Assembly (NCBI RefSeq): GCF_009939225.1
Contig: NZ_JAACJR010000008.1
Span: 927,107 to 991,106 of the forward strand
From: Sediminibacterium soli
GTDB taxonomy: Bacteria; Bacteroidota; Bacteroidia; Chitinophagales; Chitinophagaceae
Direction: 5' to 3'
DNA: 64,000 nucleotides
Each line of letters begins with the position of its first letter. Within the stretch, counting starts at the first letter, position 1. A program made the translations under genes and the position numbers. This document shows positions 28,686-37,535 of the stretch, piece after piece. Below the pieces are notes generated by a model. The model was not told the origin of the DNA. It saw only the letters and a list, made by a program, of their open reading frames with translations, and searched no databases.

Positions 28686-30293
28686 ATGAGTTTATCCCGA
28701 AAGAAGTCCCTGACAGCGTTGCTGGCAACAGCCGCTGATTCCGAGAAAGGAATGAAAAGGACTTTAGGGGCTACCAACCTGATAGCCCTTGGTATTGGCG
28801 CCATTATCGGCGCCGGTTTGTTTGTACGAACCGCTGCCGCCTCAGCAGAAGCCGCCGGCCCCGCCGTTACGCTTTCTTTTATCGTGGCCGCCATCGGTTG
28901 TGCATTCGCCGGACTGTGCTATGCCGAGTTCGCCTCCATGATACCCATCGCGGGTAGCGCTTACGCCTATTCTTATGTTACCATGGGCGAACTGATTGCC
29001 TGGATCATTGGCTGGGCCCTGATTATGGAATATGCACTGGGTGCCGCTACGGTTTCCATTGCCTGGAGCGAATACCTGAATAAATTACTGGGCGGGGCCG
29101 TGCCGTATGAATGGTGCCACTCCCCCTTTGAAAAACTATACACCGTAACCGGAGATGCGCTGGCGCAGTTCCCGGCCGATATTGCCGCCGCTGCCAAGGC
29201 CGGTGTGCTGCAGCTGTCTGACGACCAGTATAAAGGTCTTGCCGAAGGACTGAAAAACCTGGTGACCATACAATCTGGTATCCTTAATGCGCCCGCACTG
29301 GTGATACTGCTGCTGCTGACGCTGCTGCTGATCAGGGGCACACAGGAGTCCGCTATGGTGAATGCCATTATCGTATTCATTAAAGTGGCGATCGTGATAT
29401 TGTTTATTGCACTGGGCTGGCATTATATCAAACCGGAAAACCATACACCTTATATCATCCCCGAAGGAACACCCGGTCACGAAGGGTTCTTCAAACACGG
29501 ATGGGGCGGTGTACTCGGCGGTGCGGCGATCGTGTTCTTTGCTTTCATCGGTTTTGATGCGGTAAGCACCGCTGCGCAGGAAGCAAAAAATCCCAAACGC
29601 GATATGCCGATCGGTATCCTTGGTTCGCTGGCGGTTTGTACCGTTTTATACATTCTCTTCGGACATGTACTTACCGGTGTTGCCAACTATACCGAATTCA
29701 AAACGGCAGGTAAAGAAGCTTCTGTTGCATACGCGATCTCAACCTATATGACAGAGTACAAATGGCTGGCAACCGCGGTTACCGTGGCCATCCTCGCCGG
29801 TTTCTCCTCTGTGATCCTGGTGATGCTGATGGGCCAGAGCCGTATATTCTATACCATGAGTAACGACGGGCTTATTCCCAAAGCATTCGGCGAGCTGCAT
29901 CCCAAATACAAAACGCCTTACAAGGCCAATATGATCCTGTTTGTTTTTGTGGGATTGTTTGCGGCATTTGTACCGGGCAGTGTGGCGGGCGATCTTACCT
30001 CGTTCGGAACCCTGTTCGCATTCGTGCTGGTGAGCATCGGCGTATGGATACTGCGCAAGAAATCACCTGGCATCGAACGTCCATTCAAAACACCGCTGGT
30101 GCCGATCGTACCTATTCTGGGTGCCGTGATCTGTACCGGTATGATCGTGGCGCTGGATAAACAAACCCTGACCGTTGCCTTTATATGGATGGCAATCGGC
30201 CTGGTCGTGTATTTCCTGTACAGCCGCAAAACCAGCAAGCTGAACAAACCGGGAGACATACTCCCCAACGCATCCGATTTCGAGAAACATTGA
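28686..30293 (+). CDS. APC family amino acid permease
   Basis: A 535-residue cationic/general amino acid permease of the APC superfamily, CAT-like group, with about 14 hydrophobic segments. The substrate-site motif GIGAIIGAGLFVRT lies at about 34-47, GSAYAYSYVTMGELIAWIIGW follows, and FFAFIGFDAVSTAAQEAKNP near 285 is a strong CAT-family marker. A long loop at about 145-185 separates helices. The ATG at 28,686 fits the cytoplasmic N-terminus. It is divergent from the DAACS gene, with its own terminator. Confidence 0.92.
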   Translation: MSLSRKKSLTALLATAADSEKGMKRTLGATNLIALGIGAIIGAGLFVRTAAASAEAAGPAVTLSFIVAAIGCAFAGLCYAEFASMIPIAGSAYAYSYVTMGELIAWIIGWALIMEYALGAATVSIAWSEYLNKLLGGAVPYEWCHSPFEKLYTVTGDALAQFPADIAAAAKAGVLQLSDDQYKGLAEGLKNLVTIQSGILNAPALVILLLLTLLLIRGTQESAMVNAIIVFIKVAIVILFIALGWHYIKPENHTPYIIPEGTPGHEGFFKHGWGGVLGGAAIVFFAFIGFDAVSTAAQEAKNPKRDMPIGILGSLAVCTVLYILFGHVLTGVANYTEFKTAGKEASVAYAISTYMTEYKWLATAVTVAILAGFSSVILVMLMGQSRIFYTMSNDGLIPKAFGELHPKYKTPYKANMILFVFVGLFAAFVPGSVAGDLTSFGTLFAFVLVSIGVWILRKKSPGIERPFKTPLVPIVPILGAVICTGMIVALDKQTLTVAFIWMAIGLVVYFLYSRKTSKLNKPGDILPNASDFEKH

Positions 30294-30316
30294 TCGAAAC
30301 CATACCAATCAAAAAG

Positions 30317-30342
30317 GCCGTATCGAGTGATACGGCTTTTTT
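30317..30342 (+). terminator. Permease gene terminator
   Basis: The stem gccgtatc / gatacggc with loop gagt is followed by eight T residues. Confidence 0.88.
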
Positions 30343-30482
30343 TTGGCTACCCCATGCCCCGATCCTCCCTAACACCACCAACTCACGGCGTCTCACGATA
30401 ACTCACGATAACCCAAGTCCCCCCACGACAACCCATTCCTCCCAATTCCCATCTATCATTTTTACCACACTAAGTTTTGACC

Positions 30483-30490
30483 TATTTTTG
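30483..30490 (+). promoter_or_regulatory. Probable -7 element of yebC promoter
   Basis: TATTTTTG matches TAnnTTTG and lies 20 bases before the yebC ATG. The -33 region (catttttacc) has no exact TTTG. Confidence 0.45.
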
Positions 30491-30509
30491 CCCCTGCTAA
30501 AAACCGACT

Positions 30510-31232
30510 ATGGGAAGGATATTTGAAGTACGTAAAGCCACCATGTTTGCCCGCTGGGACAGGATGGCCAAACAGTTTACGCGTATCGGCAAGGAGATCA
30601 TTATCGCCGTAAAAGCCGGCGGACCCGATCCTGCCACCAATCCCGGGCTCCGCAGGTGTTTTCAGAATGCCAAAAGCGTGGGTATGCCCAAAGACCGCGT
30701 GGAAGCGGCCATCAAACGCGCGCAGGGAAAAGACACTTCCAATTTCGACGAAATACTGTACGAGGGTTATGCGCCCCATGGCGTTGCACTGCTCGTGGAA
30801 ACCGCAACAGATAATCATGTACGAACCGTAGCCAACGTTAAAAGCCATTTCAACAAAGGCAACGGTGCGTTGGGCAACAGCGGCAGCGTCAGCTTCCAGT
30901 TCAGGAAAATGGGCGTTTTTAAACTGAAACCCGAGGGACTGGATACCGACGAACTGGAGCTGGAACTGATCGATCATGGCCTGGACGAAATGGGTGAAAG
31001 CACCGACGAAAACGGTAATCCCGTCCTGGTGCTGCGCTGCGCCTTCGTTGATTTCGGCAGACTGCAGAAAGCGCTTGAAGACAAAAACATGACCCCTATC
31101 AGCTCCGAGCTGGAATGGATCCCCACCACCACCGTTCCTGTAACAGATGAACAGGCAGAAGACGTAAGTAAGCTGATCGAAAAACTGGAACAGGATGAAG
31201 ACGTGAACAAGGTGTTCCACAACATGGCTTAG
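30510..31232 (+). CDS. yebC: YebC/PmpR family protein
   Basis: A 240-residue cytoplasmic protein of the TACO1/YebC family. Members act as DNA-binding regulators or help ribosomes past proline stretches. Conserved parts are [38 protein letters not shown] and [18 protein letters not shown] [13 protein letters not shown] (near 64-76), and [14 protein letters not shown]. The N-terminal motif (GRIFEVRK in place of GHSKWANIKH) is the Bacteroidota variant. It is monocistronic, and the following hairpin region may end the transcript. Confidence 0.93.
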   Translation: MGRIFEVRKATMFARWDRMAKQFTRIGKEIIIAVKAGGPDPATNPGLRRCFQNAKSVGMPKDRVEAAIKRAQGKDTSNFDEILYEGYAPHGVALLVETATDNHVRTVANVKSHFNKGNGALGNSGSVSFQFRKMGVFKLKPEGLDTDELELELIDHGLDEMGESTDENGNPVLVLRCAFVDFGRLQKALEDKNMTPISSELEWIPTTTVPVTDEQAEDVSKLIEKLEQDEDVNKVFHNMA

Positions 31233-31272
31233 GAAAGTAAAAAGTCAAAAAAAGAAAGCTGCAGGCCTGCAA

Positions 31273-31340
31273 GTACGGGTTAGGATTTACGAAGTACGAA
31301 AGAAAAAAAATGTCCGTACTTCGTAAATCCTAACCCGTAC
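31273..31340. repeat. Perfect 26-base inverted repeat after yebC
   Basis: The arms 31,273-31,298 and 31,315-31,340 (gtacgggttaggatttac and on) are exact complements around a 16-base purine-rich loop. An outer pair, aaaaagtcaaaa (near 31,239) and ttttgactttt (near 31,342), continues the fold. There is no clear terminator T-run. Confidence 0.8.
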
Positions 31341-31357
31341 CTTTTGACTTTTAACTT

Positions 31358-31756
31358 TTGCATTCTCCCCCCACTATATTGTTTGACGGCGTCTGCAACC
31401 TTTGCAGCCGTTCGGTGCAATTCGTGATAAAACACGATCCGCAACATCATTTCAGGTTTGCTTCGTTCCAGGGGGTCTATGGCCAACAGGTATTGGAAAA
31501 ATACCGGCCCCGAGCCGGCAACAACTCGTTTCTTTTGCTCGAAGGAGAACATCTTTACACCAGGTCAACGGCTGCGCTGCGGGTATTGAGAAAGCTGAAC
31601 GGGTTGTGGCCGGTGTTATATGTATGCATCCTTATCCCGCCATTTCTCCGGGATGCTGTCTATGATCTGGTTGCAGCGAAACGATACCGGTGGTTTGGCA
31701 GGAAAACAAGCTGCTGGGTTCCGGCAAGGGAATTGCGTGAACTGTTTCTTGATTAA
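31358..31756 (+). CDS. DCC family thiol-disulfide oxidoreductase (DUF393)
   Basis: A 132-residue protein of the DCC family, predicted thiol-disulfide oxidoreductases. The family motif FDGVCNLCSRSVQF (about 9-22) contains the CxxC pair, and FRFASFQG and STAALRVLRKL follow. Start: no ATG is available in frame after the stop at 31,352, so the TTG at 31,358 is the only reasonable initiation codon; it lies directly beside the inverted repeat. The partner redox system is unknown. Confidence 0.82.
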   Translation: MHSPPTILFDGVCNLCSRSVQFVIKHDPQHHFRFASFQGVYGQQVLEKYRPRAGNNSFLLLEGEHLYTRSTAALRVLRKLNGLWPVLYVCILIPPFLRDAVYDLVAAKRYRWFGRKTSCWVPARELRELFLD

Positions 31757-31795
31757 TGCAAATGGATGTTCTGCCCTTTGGGCGAAACCCCGGCG

Positions 31796-34186
31796 CTATT
31801 CCGCAACGATCTCCCTGATCTTCCAGACGATGTCTTCCGCATTGGGTTTGCCGAAATAATCGCCATCGCTTCCATAGCCCGGGCGATGCGCCTGTGCAGT
31901 GATGGTTTGCGGGGCTGCGTCCAGCCACTGGTAAGCTTTCTGCTCTTCCAGCACCTTATTCAGCATATAGGCCGCCGCAGCACCGGGAACATCTTCGTCC
32001 ACAAAAACGATACGGCTGGTCTTTTTAAGCGAGTCGAGTATCTTATGATGGATATCGAATGGCAGCAGCGTTTGCACATCCAGTATCTCGCAGCTGATAT
32101 TCATTTTAGCCAGCCGCTCCGCTGCATCCTCTATAATGCGCAGGGTGGAGCCGTACGATACCACGGTAATATCCGTACCCTCACGAACCACTTCGGGTAT
32201 ACCCAGGGGCACGGTGTATTCGAGCAGGTTGGCAGGTAATTTCTCTTTCAGCCGGTAACCGTTCAGGCATTCCACCACAATGGCGGGATCGTTGCCTTTT
32301 AACAGTGTATTGTACATGCCCGCGGCCTGCACCATATTTCTGGGAACGCAGATATGCATTCCGCGCAGGGCATGCAGCATCATACCCATGGGAGAACCGC
32401 TGTGCCAGATGCCTTCCAGCCTATGACCGCGGGTGCGTATGATCAGCGGGTAACTTTGCTGCCCCTTGGTACGGAAATGAACGGTAGCCACATCATCGCT
32501 CAGCGGCTGCAGACCGTACAGCAGGTAATCCAGGTACTGTATTTCCGCTATAGGCCGCAAACCGCGGAATGCCATGCCCACCGCCTGTCCTACAATGGTA
32601 AGCTCACGGATGCCCGTATCCGATATCCTGTCTGCGCCGTGTTTTTCCTGCAAACCGGCAAAACCCTGGTTCACATCGCCGATATGTCCTACGTCTTCTC
32701 CAAACGCATACACATACGGGTTGCTGGCGAACAATGCATCAAAATATTTATTCAGCACCTCGTAACCGTTCAATACCGGTGCGTCGGCCGGTACCAGCGG
32801 TTTTACCTCGGGTACCAGCAACGGGCTCTTGGGGCCTTCGTTGTAAAGATGGCTGTTGTACAGCCTGCGGTTTTCGGCCAGCAACTGTTCGTAACATGTT
32901 TTCAGTTCGCCGAAAGAAGGCGAACCGGGCGCGGCTTCCATGGCAAGGGAAAGCGTACGCAGCGAATCGCGGCGCAGGGGTTCCCGGTTTGTTTCGAGGT
33001 CTTTTGCCAGCTTCTGGAGATGATTGTATACCTCCATATCGTTAATGACCACTTCTTTCACCAGTTTGCTTACCTCGGCCGCCTGCCGCCTGATAGGCGC
33101 CTGGAATTTATCCCATGCCTGGTTGCGGCTGTCGCGGACAAATTTTTTGGCTCCCGCTTCCACTTCGCTCAGTTCTTCCGCGGTACCCAGCCCGTTTGCG
33201 ATCATCCACTCCTTCATCTTGCGCAGGCAATCCCATTCCTTTTCCCATTCCAGGCGTTCGGCTGTTTTATATCGCTCATGGCTGCCACTGGTAGAATGCC
33301 CCTGCGGCTGCGTTACCTCTTCTACGTGGAAAATGGCGGGTACATGTGTTTGCCTTACCTGCTGCAGCGCTTCTTCAAACACTTCGCACATGCCTGCATA
33401 ATCCCAGGCTTTTACTTTATAGATGCGGATACCGTTTGTATGTTCTTCCTTTTCCATACCACGCAATGCTTCCGAGATGGAGCCTTTGGTGGTCTGGTAT
33501 TTTTTAGGAACCGAGATGCCGTATCCGTCATCCCACACAAATACGGCAAGCGGCACCTGCAAAACACCGGCGGCATTGATGGTTTCCCAGAAATGTCCTT
33601 CCGAAGTGCTGGCATCGCCGATGGTGCAGAAACAGATCTCGTTACCGTTGCGGCTTAAAGATTCAAACTCCCCGGAATTACGGGTATTGCGGAAACATTT
33701 TGAGGCGAATGCCAGTCCCAGCGACCTGGGCATCTGGGCCGCCGTTGGTGCCATATCCGATGCAACATTCTTGCGGTTGGCAAGATCCAGCCAGTTACCT
33801 GCTTCATCAACGATCGGCGTGGCAAAATGTGCATCCATCTGCCTTCCCGCACTGAACGGATCGTTGTTCAGATCCGGATCGGCGTAGAGCTGCGCAAAGA
33901 ACTGTTCAACCGTTGCCAGACCCGATGCAAACATGAAAGTCTGGTCACGGTAATAACCGCTCCGCGTATCGCCGGGCTGGAAAAATTTGGCCATGGCTAT
34001 CTGCGCCACTTCCTTGCCATCGCCGAAAATGCCGAACTTACCTTTACCGGTAAGCACCTCCCTTCTACCCAGCAGGCTCACTTCCCGGCTAATCGCGGCA
34101 ACCCGGTAGTCTTCGAGTATGGCATTGCGAAAACCCTCGAAAGACAACATCTCCTCCTGGAATTCAATTGAAGCGGTAGGTTCCAT
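31796..34186 (-). CDS. 2-oxo acid dehydrogenase E1, fused alpha and beta subunits
   Basis: A 796-residue TPP-dependent E1, cytoplasmic. The N-terminal half is the alpha subunit, with the TPP motif starting FCTIGDASTSEGHF (near 187) and ending WDDGYGIS. The C-terminal half is the beta subunit from about 475 (GYEVLNKYFDALFASNPYVYAFGEDVGHIGDV), with the C-terminal ligand-binding domain after about 650 (PEVVREGTDITVVSYGS). The fusion is normal for Bacteroidota and is usually called branched-chain or 2-oxoisovalerate dehydrogenase. E2 and E3 genes are not adjacent. A second fused E1 lies at 56,754. Confidence 0.9.
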   Translation of the reverse strand: MEPTASIEFQEEMLSFEGFRNAILEDYRVAAISREVSLLGRREVLTGKGKFGIFGDGKEVAQIAMAKFFQPGDTRSGYYRDQTFMFASGLATVEQFFAQLYADPDLNNDPFSAGRQMDAHFATPIVDEAGNWLDLANRKNVASDMAPTAAQMPRSLGLAFASKCFRNTRNSGEFESLSRNGNEICFCTIGDASTSEGHFWETINAAGVLQVPLAVFVWDDGYGISVPKKYQTTKGSISEALRGMEKEEHTNGIRIYKVKAWDYAGMCEVFEEALQQVRQTHVPAIFHVEEVTQPQGHSTSGSHERYKTAERLEWEKEWDCLRKMKEWMIANGLGTAEELSEVEAGAKKFVRDSRNQAWDKFQAPIRRQAAEVSKLVKEVVINDMEVYNHLQKLAKDLETNREPLRRDSLRTLSLAMEAAPGSPSFGELKTCYEQLLAENRRLYNSHLYNEGPKSPLLVPEVKPLVPADAPVLNGYEVLNKYFDALFASNPYVYAFGEDVGHIGDVNQGFAGLQEKHGADRISDTGIRELTIVGQAVGMAFRGLRPIAEIQYLDYLLYGLQPLSDDVATVHFRTKGQQSYPLIIRTRGHRLEGIWHSGSPMGMMLHALRGMHICVPRNMVQAAGMYNTLLKGNDPAIVVECLNGYRLKEKLPANLLEYTVPLGIPEVVREGTDITVVSYGSTLRIIEDAAERLAKMNISCEILDVQTLLPFDIHHKILDSLKKTSRIVFVDEDVPGAAAAYMLNKVLEEQKAYQWLDAAPQTITAQAHRPGYGSDGDYFGKPNAEDIVWKIREIVAE

Positions 34187-34332
34187 GGGGCAAAAATAGC
34201 ATTACCGGGTGAATGTACTAACGGAAATTAGTTTTACCGCGAAAAAGCTTTTTAGGTTCTTAAAGCGGTCTTAATCCCGGCTAAATTTTAGCTAAAATAA
34301 GGGCTGTCAACACCAGTTTCGAAACGACTCCT

Positions 34333-34340
34333 TATTTTTG
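34333..34340 (+). promoter_or_regulatory. Probable -7 element of the DUF1573 gene
   Basis: TATTTTTG matches TAnnTTTG and lies 40 bases upstream of the ATG. No clear -33 TTTG is seen. Confidence 0.45.
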
Positions 34341-34379
34341 GTTGTCCGATATCGATTATTACTTTATCAAAAACCGATC

Positions 34380-34760
34380 ATGAAAAAACTATTTGTCGTA
34401 GCCGCACTGTTCCTGGGCGTAAACCTGTTTGCACAGAACGCTTCGGATATCGTTTTCAAGGAAACAAAACACGATTTTGGGAAGATCAAACACCGTGTAC
34501 CCGCTACCTATACATTTGCCTACACCAACAATGCATCCAAACCTGCGATCATTGAAGTGGCTACCGCAGAATGCGGCTGTACCAAACCCGAATACAGCGT
34601 AGCGCCGCTGGCCAAGGGCAAAACCGGCACCATCAAAGTGACTTATAACGCGGAGAATTTTGGCATGTTCAACAAAAAAGTGACCGTTAAATTCGCCAAT
34701 GTTGCCGAGCCGGTGACACTGACCATTAACGGGGATGTACTGACGCCGAAAACAAAATAA
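34380..34760 (+). CDS. Exported DUF1573 protein
   Basis: A 126-residue exported protein with a signal peptide (MKKLFVVAALFLGVNLFAQ). It has one DUF1573 domain, an Ig-like fold typical of Bacteroidota: FKETKHDFGKIKHR, then EVATAECGCTKPEY with the conserved CGC, and GKTGTIKVTYNAENFGMFNK. Its function is unknown; it is presumed periplasmic or surface-linked. The ATG at 34,380 gives the signal peptide. It has its own promoter and terminator. Confidence 0.9.
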   Translation: MKKLFVVAALFLGVNLFAQNASDIVFKETKHDFGKIKHRVPATYTFAYTNNASKPAIIEVATAECGCTKPEYSVAPLAKGKTGTIKVTYNAENFGMFNKKVTVKFANVAEPVTLTINGDVLTPKTK

Positions 34761-34810
34761 ACAAACCCCGGACCGGTCTTGCAACGACCGTTCGGATGGC
34801 ATAAAAAAGA

Positions 34811-34843
34811 AGACCCTGTCGCAACGGATAGGGTCTTTTTTTA
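34811..34843 (+). terminator. DUF1573 gene terminator
   Basis: The stem agaccct / agggtct with a 12-base loop is followed by seven T residues. Confidence 0.8.
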
Positions 34844-34980
34844 TTCGTTGTTTTGGGGAAGAACAACGGTTTTTTTTCGAAGACATGGTGTAAGCAGACC
34901 GCTGCAAAATTTTGTTCGTATCTGGCAGGCGGTTCGTTCAACCAACACCCTCCGCAATGGCTCAGGCAAATGGATTTTGT

Positions 34981-35011
34981 TTTGCCTGGGTCTGTTACAA
35001 AACTATCTTTG
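34981..35011 (+). promoter_or_regulatory. Bacteroidota-type promoter at the aminotransferase start
   Basis: TTTG at 34,981-34,984, a 19-base spacer and TATCTTTG at 35,004-35,011 are an exact match to the -33/-7 consensus. The ATG begins only 4 bases later, so the mRNA would be leaderless or nearly so. Confidence 0.7.
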
Positions 35012-35015
35012 CGGC

Positions 35016-36206
35016 ATGTTACAGATCAGCCAGCGTGGACAGGCCATGCCTGCTTCGCCGATAAGAAAACTGGTTCCTTATGCAGAGGCAGCAAAGAATA
35101 AAGGGATCAGGGTATACCACCTCAACATCGGGCAACCCGATATAGAAACACCCAAACTGATACTGGATGCCGTCCGGCACAGCGATTTCAGGGTACTGGA
35201 ATACAGCCATAGCGCCGGCAACGAAAGCTACCGCAACAAACTGGTGAGTTATTACAGAAGCGCAGGCATTGATGTAACCTCTTCCGAGATCATTGTTACT
35301 ACCGGCGGAAGCGAAGCGATACAGTTCGCATTCATGACCTGTCTTGATGCGGGCGACGAAGTGATCATTCCCGAACCGTTCTATGCCAACTACAATGGTT
35401 TTGCCGTTGCCGCCGGTGTAAACGTGGTGCCGGTGACCTCTCATATCGAAAACGGATTTGCACTGCCGCCGGTGGCGGAGATAGAAAAAAAGATCACGCC
35501 GCGCACCAGGGCAATTGTCATCTGCAATCCCAATAACCCAACCGGTTATCTCTACAGCAGGGAAGAAATGGATGAACTCAAAGCGATCATCCTGAAACAC
35601 GATCTGTATCTGTTTTCAGACGAAGCCTATCGCGAGTTCTGCTATGAAGGCCACCAGATAAGCGCGATGCACCTCAAAGGCGCCGAAGAACATGTGGTCA
35701 TGATGGATACCATCAGCAAACGTTACAGCGCCTGCGGCGGAAGGATCGGTGCACTGGTAACCAAAAACAAAGCGGTGCTGGAAGCCGTGATGAAATTTGC
35801 ACAGGCAAGGTTGAGTCCCCCGAGTTTTGCGCAGATCGCCGGAGAAGCCGCGATAGACCTGCCCGCGGATTATTTTGATACAACAAAAGCCGAATACAAA
35901 TCGCGCCGCGACCTGATCGTAAAAAGACTGAATGCGATGGAAGGCGTTTTCTGTCCCAATCCGGGCGGCGCCTTTTATGCGATGGCACAGCTGCCCATTG
36001 ATGATGCAGACGTTTTTTGCCAATGGCTGCTCGAGAATTTCTCCCATAAAGGACAAACCGTTATGCTGGCCCCCGCCACCGGTTTTTACGGAACAGCCGG
36101 ACTGGGCAAAAAAGAAGTCAGGCTGGCTTACGTATTAAATTTAAATGATATAAATTCTTCCATGGACTGCCTGGAACAGGCTTTAGTGGAGTACAAATCG
36201 AAATAA
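35016..36206 (+). CDS. Class I/II PLP-dependent aminotransferase
   Basis: A 396-residue fold-type I aminotransferase, probably acting on aspartate, aromatic or similar amino acids. Visible are LNIGQPDIETP (about 37-47), TTGGSEAIQFAF (cofactor phosphate region), CNPNNPTGYLYS, and the PLP lysine in DTISKRYSACGGRIG (near 235). GGAFYAMAQL lies in the C-terminal domain. The ATG at 35,016 is chosen because it follows a consensus promoter by 4 bases and gives the normal N-terminus; a longer open frame upstream has no family similarity. The substrate is not assigned. Confidence 0.92.
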   Translation: MLQISQRGQAMPASPIRKLVPYAEAAKNKGIRVYHLNIGQPDIETPKLILDAVRHSDFRVLEYSHSAGNESYRNKLVSYYRSAGIDVTSSEIIVTTGGSEAIQFAFMTCLDAGDEVIIPEPFYANYNGFAVAAGVNVVPVTSHIENGFALPPVAEIEKKITPRTRAIVICNPNNPTGYLYSREEMDELKAIILKHDLYLFSDEAYREFCYEGHQISAMHLKGAEEHVVMMDTISKRYSACGGRIGALVTKNKAVLEAVMKFAQARLSPPSFAQIAGEAAIDLPADYFDTTKAEYKSRRDLIVKRLNAMEGVFCPNPGGAFYAMAQLPIDDADVFCQWLLENFSHKGQTVMLAPATGFYGTAGLGKKEVRLAYVLNLNDINSSMDCLEQALVEYKSK

Positions 36207-36371
36207 CAATTTAATAATCAATTGTTTGATTATTTTAAACATCATTTAAAGCTATCAAATATTAATTAATTGTAATGTTTTTATTTTTTATAAATATTGC
36301 TCATTTCTTATAAGTTTTTATAAAAATCAAAAAATTAATAATTAAAATACTATGTGAATTGATTTCCTCCT
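36207..36371. other. Extremely AT-rich spacer
   Basis: About 165 bases with very few G or C, rich in tattaattaatt and tataaaaa runs. No gene is present. It directly precedes the candidate small RNA and could act as an UP-like element for its promoter. Confidence 0.6.
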
Positions 36372-36384
36372 TATCTTTACACCG

Positions 36385-36515
36385 TAATTGACCGCAAGGT
36401 ACCCCGGGTGAAGCATCTAAGTGGAAATGAGGGGGTTAAGAAAATACTAATTATCTCTTTTTTCTTATATGGCAAGCAATCGAAGACGTCCCCTGTTTCT
36501 ACAGGGGACTTTTTT
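36385..36515 (+). ncRNA. Candidate small RNA, about 130 nt
   Basis: A near-consensus -7 element, TATCTTTA, sits at 36,372-36,379 after an AT-rich stretch, and a perfect terminator hairpin with a T-run sits at 36,488-36,515. No open frame between them looks coding. Inside, ggtacccc near 36,398 can pair with gggggtta near 36,431. This arrangement suggests an independent RNA. I do not recognise a known family; a 6S-like RNA is possible. The start is inferred from the promoter element. Confidence 0.4.
36488..36515 (+). terminator. Strong terminator in gene-free region
   Basis: A 9-base perfect stem (gtcccctgt / acaggggac), loop ttct, then six T residues. The nearest coding stop upstream is almost 300 bases away. 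Confidence 0.88.
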
Positions 36516-36550
36516 ATCTGCCTATTGAAGCAATAGGGTTATTGTCAAAC

Positions 36551-36580
36551 AAAAGCCGTTATCAAAAAATACCGGCTTTT
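36551..36580 (-). terminator. Terminator of the Spy/CpxP-like operon
   Basis: The stem aaaagccg / cggctttt flanks a 14-base loop, directly after the stop of the minus-strand gene ending at 36,589. A plus-strand T-run is also present. Confidence 0.75.
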
Positions 36581-36588
36581 GTTTTTGT

Positions 36589-36993
36589 TTAGGAACGGGG
36601 CAGCGGTCTTTGGCCGGGCCCGGGCGGGCGTATCTTTTTTTCCAGCTCCAGGTATTGCAGGTATTGTGCATGGCTCAATGCCGCTTTTACCCGCGCATCC
36701 CGTGTTTTGACCAGTTTGTCAAATGCCGCTTTATCCGCCGGCGGTGGTGGCGGAGGCGGTGGTAATGGCCGGCCCTCTTTCTTACGCAGTACTTCCATAC
36801 CGTCGAAAAAAACAGCATAGGCAGCCACCAGTTTTTTCTTTTGCGCATCGGTCAGCTGCAGTTCCCTTCCGAATCGCTCCGAAACATGCTGCAGCCGTTC
36901 TTTCTTTGTTGGTCCGGGAGGCCGCCCGTTTGGCGGTTGCGCCTGCAGCGTTGCTGCCAGCAGCACGCATACCAGGCCTGACACTGCTTTCAT
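36589..36993 (-). CDS. Exported Spy/CpxP-like protein, proline-rich
   Basis: A 134-residue exported protein. The signal peptide is MKAVSGLVCVLLAATLQAQ. An LTDAQKKKL segment near 45 is an LTxxQ-type motif, as in Spy/CpxP. A run of about nine prolines lies near 85, and the end is again proline-rich. It is the last gene of the ECF sigma cassette, 23 bases after the preceding gene. The ATG at 36,993 gives the signal peptide. A periplasmic folding or metal-sensing role is inferred. Confidence 0.7.
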   Translation of the reverse strand: MKAVSGLVCVLLAATLQAQPPNGRPPGPTKKERLQHVSERFGRELQLTDAQKKKLVAAYAVFFDGMEVLRKKEGRPLPPPPPPPPADKAAFDKLVKTRDARVKAALSHAQYLQYLELEKKIRPPGPGQRPLPRS

Positions 36994-37016
36994 AACATAT
37001 ACATTTACCTCGTGAA

Positions 37017-37535
37017 TTACTGGGGTGGCGGCATCATGCCCCTGTCGCCGGGCGGCGGCCCACCCGGAGCTGCACCTGCCGGTCCGGCATTCATATGCAA
37101 TACCTCGTGGATGATGGCATCGAACCGGCGTTTTTGCTCTTCGTTGCACAGCGCCCGCACTTTTTGAAAATGCCGGAATGTAAAGATATCCATCTGCTGT
37201 CCCGCCGCCGCCGCACCCGCTGCGGCTTCCGCTAAAGCACTATCTGAAATGACCGAGTCTTTTAACAGATCAAAAAAAGCATCTTTTGCGGCACGGTTCT
37301 GTTCGCGCAGGTCTCTTACCTGCTGGCGGTGTTCCCGGATCAGTGTTTTCAGTTGCTCCTGCTGCGCTGAATCCAGCGCCAGTTCCTTTACCAGAAAATC
37401 GGCCGTGCCTCCTTTTGGTGCTGCCGGTGGTCCGTGCTTCTTGAATACAAAGAACGCCGTCAGCGTGGCAATGTTCAGCGCCACCAGCAAAATAAAGGCG
37501 ATGGTAAGCAATCGTATTCTACGGGTCTCATTCAT
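37017..37535 (-). CDS. Membrane-anchored Spy/CpxP/CnrX-like periplasmic sensor
   Basis: A 172-residue protein with one N-terminal membrane anchor (RLLTIAFILLVALNIATLTAFFVF, about 8-31, continuous across the membrane) and a helical periplasmic domain: ELALDSAQQEQLKTLIREHRQQVRDL, then FTFRHFQKVRALCNEEQKRRFD. This is the heavy-metal-sensor / CpxP-like four-helix pattern. A Gly/Pro/Met-rich tail (GGPPPGDRGMMPPPQ) may bind metal. It overlaps the upstream gene by 8 bases. Confidence 0.78.
   Translation of the reverse strand: MNETRRIRLLTIAFILLVALNIATLTAFFVFKKHGPPAAPKGGTADFLVKELALDSAQQEQLKTLIREHRQQVRDLREQNRAAKDAFFDLLKDSVISDSALAEAAAGAAAAGQQMDIFTFRHFQKVRALCNEEQKRRFDAIIHEVLHMNAGPAGAAPGGPPPGDRGMMPPPQ

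Noticed and set aside
31273..31340. 26-base inverted repeat as ends of a small insertion sequence
   Set aside because: The arms are only 16 bases apart, with no gene between them and no target duplication seen.
36400..36425. Similarity of gaagcatctaagtgg to part of 23S rRNA
   Set aside because: Only about 15 bases are alike and nothing around them continues the match. It is not an rRNA fragment on this evidence.
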